DNA from: Staphylococcus carnosus
GTDB lineage: Bacteria; Bacillota; Bacilli; Staphylococcales; Staphylococcaceae
Length of the DNA stretch: 5,450 bases
Assembly: GCF_900458435.1 (NCBI RefSeq)
Contig: NZ_UHCT01000002.1
Location: forward strand, 1-5,450
Direction of reading: 5' to 3'
Below the pieces are notes generated by a model that saw only the letters and a program-made list of their open reading frames with translations, was not told where the DNA came from and did not search any database. This document shows positions 4,979 to 5,450 of the stretch, piece by piece. The first letter of the stretch is position 1, and each line of letters starts with the position of its first letter. The position numbers and the translations under genes were made by a program.

Positions 4979-5450
4979 ATGTGTTATAACATGGAAAAGT
5001 ATACTGAGAAAAAACAAAGAAATCAAGTATTTCAGAAATTTATTAAACGTCATATTGGAGAGAATCAAATGGATTTAGTTGAAGATTGTAATACATTTCT
5101 GTCTTTTGTAGCTGATAAAACTTTAGAAAAACAGAAATTATATAAAGCTAATTCTTGTAAAAATCGATTTTGTCCTGTCTGTGCTTGGAGAAAAGCCAGA
5201 AAAGATGCGTTGGGTTTATCCTTGATGATGCAATATATTAAGCAGCAAGAGAAAAAAGAGTTTATCTTTTTAACTTTAACTACACCTAACGTAATGAGTG
5301 ATGAATTAGAAAATGAAATAAAACGTTACAATAATTCTTTTAGAAAACTTATAAAAAGAAAAAAAGTAGATAGTGTTATAAAGGGATATGTTCGTAAGTT
5401 AGAGATTACATATAATAAAAAAAGAGATGATTATAACCCTCATTTTTCAC
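4979..5450 (+). CDS. repA: Rep initiator, 3'-truncated by the window edge, with a terminal frameshift
   Basis: This is the same gene as 1107-2042, covering residues 1-156 before the window ends. In the last bases an extra T (5443-5447, five instead of four) changes NPHFH to NPHF followed by a serine codon, destroying the second histidine of the HUH motif. As it is the extreme end of the contig and a homopolymer, a sequencing or assembly error is far more likely than a real mutation. The intact copy is the one to use. Confidence 0.9.
   Translation, partial: MCYNMEKYTEKKQRNQVFQKFIKRHIGENQMDLVEDCNTFLSFVADKTLEKQKLYKANSCKNRFCPVCAWRKARKDALGLSLMMQYIKQQEKKEFIFLTLTTPNVMSDELENEIKRYNNSFRKLIKRKKVDSVIKGYVRKLEITYNKKRDDYNPHFS

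Larger units (their letters stand above)
3873..5446. repeat. Right copy of the terminal direct repeat
   Basis: This is the second pass over bases 1-1574. Identity holds until a run of T, where four T at 1571-1574 become five at 5443-5447. The following CAC at 5448-5450 then matches 1575-1577 shifted by one. Annotation of features here duplicates the left copy. Confidence 0.95.

Noticed and set aside
1..5450. Duplicated cadDX operon as a resistance amplification
   Set aside because: The repeats include the replication origin and half of rep and sit exactly at the two window ends. Contig overlap of a circle explains this better.
1..5450. CRISPR array, tRNA, rRNA or insertion sequence
   Set aside because: I saw no regularly spaced repeats, no tRNA or rRNA signatures, and no transposase or terminal inverted repeats.

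Overview
The window reads as a small, AT-rich rolling-circle plasmid of the Gram-positive pC194 type, most likely from Staphylococcus or a close relative. It carries a cadmium-resistance cassette (cadD-cadX). Bases 1-1574 recur without a difference that I can see at 3873-5446. The simplest reading is one circular molecule of 3,872 bp, written about 1.4 times because the contig was left uncircularised. The sequence therefore contains one truncated and one complete cadD, two complete cadX genes, two double-strand origins, one complete rep and one truncated rep.

Going round the circle on the + strand, the layout is as follows. A single-strand origin of the ssoA (palA) type (3551-3710) is followed by a cadmium promoter whose perfect 22-bp palindromic operator overlaps the expected start of transcription. 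Then come cadD (LysE-superfamily cadmium transporter) and cadX (ArsR/SmtB metal sensor). cadX runs straight into the pC194-type double-strand origin (nick motif TCTTG^ATA at 911-918). A long bidirectional hairpin and the HUH replication initiator gene (1107-2042) follow, and a 20-bp-stem hairpin closes the replication module.

The remaining ~1.4 kb (2108-3550) is accessory. It has a mostly featureless AT-rich stretch, a bidirectional terminator (2470-2502), and an origin of transfer that matches the pSK41/pGO1 staphylococcal conjugative-plasmid oriT in layout and nick sequence. No relaxase gene is present, so the plasmid looks mobilisable only in trans. Next is a tiny minus-strand gene for a 25-residue single-span hydrophobic peptide, with a leader that can fold two mutually exclusive ways and a terminator behind it, resembling a type I toxin. 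A divergent gene for a 149-residue multi-span membrane protein of unknown function completes the region.

The functions fit together. The dso, the ssoA and the oriT nick all lie on the same strand, so both the strand displaced in replication and the strand moved in conjugation would carry the ssoA in usable orientation. The least explained part is the 2470-3511 block: the toxin-like peptide with its switchable leader, two terminator hairpins sharing a 10-base loop sequence, and the orphan membrane protein.
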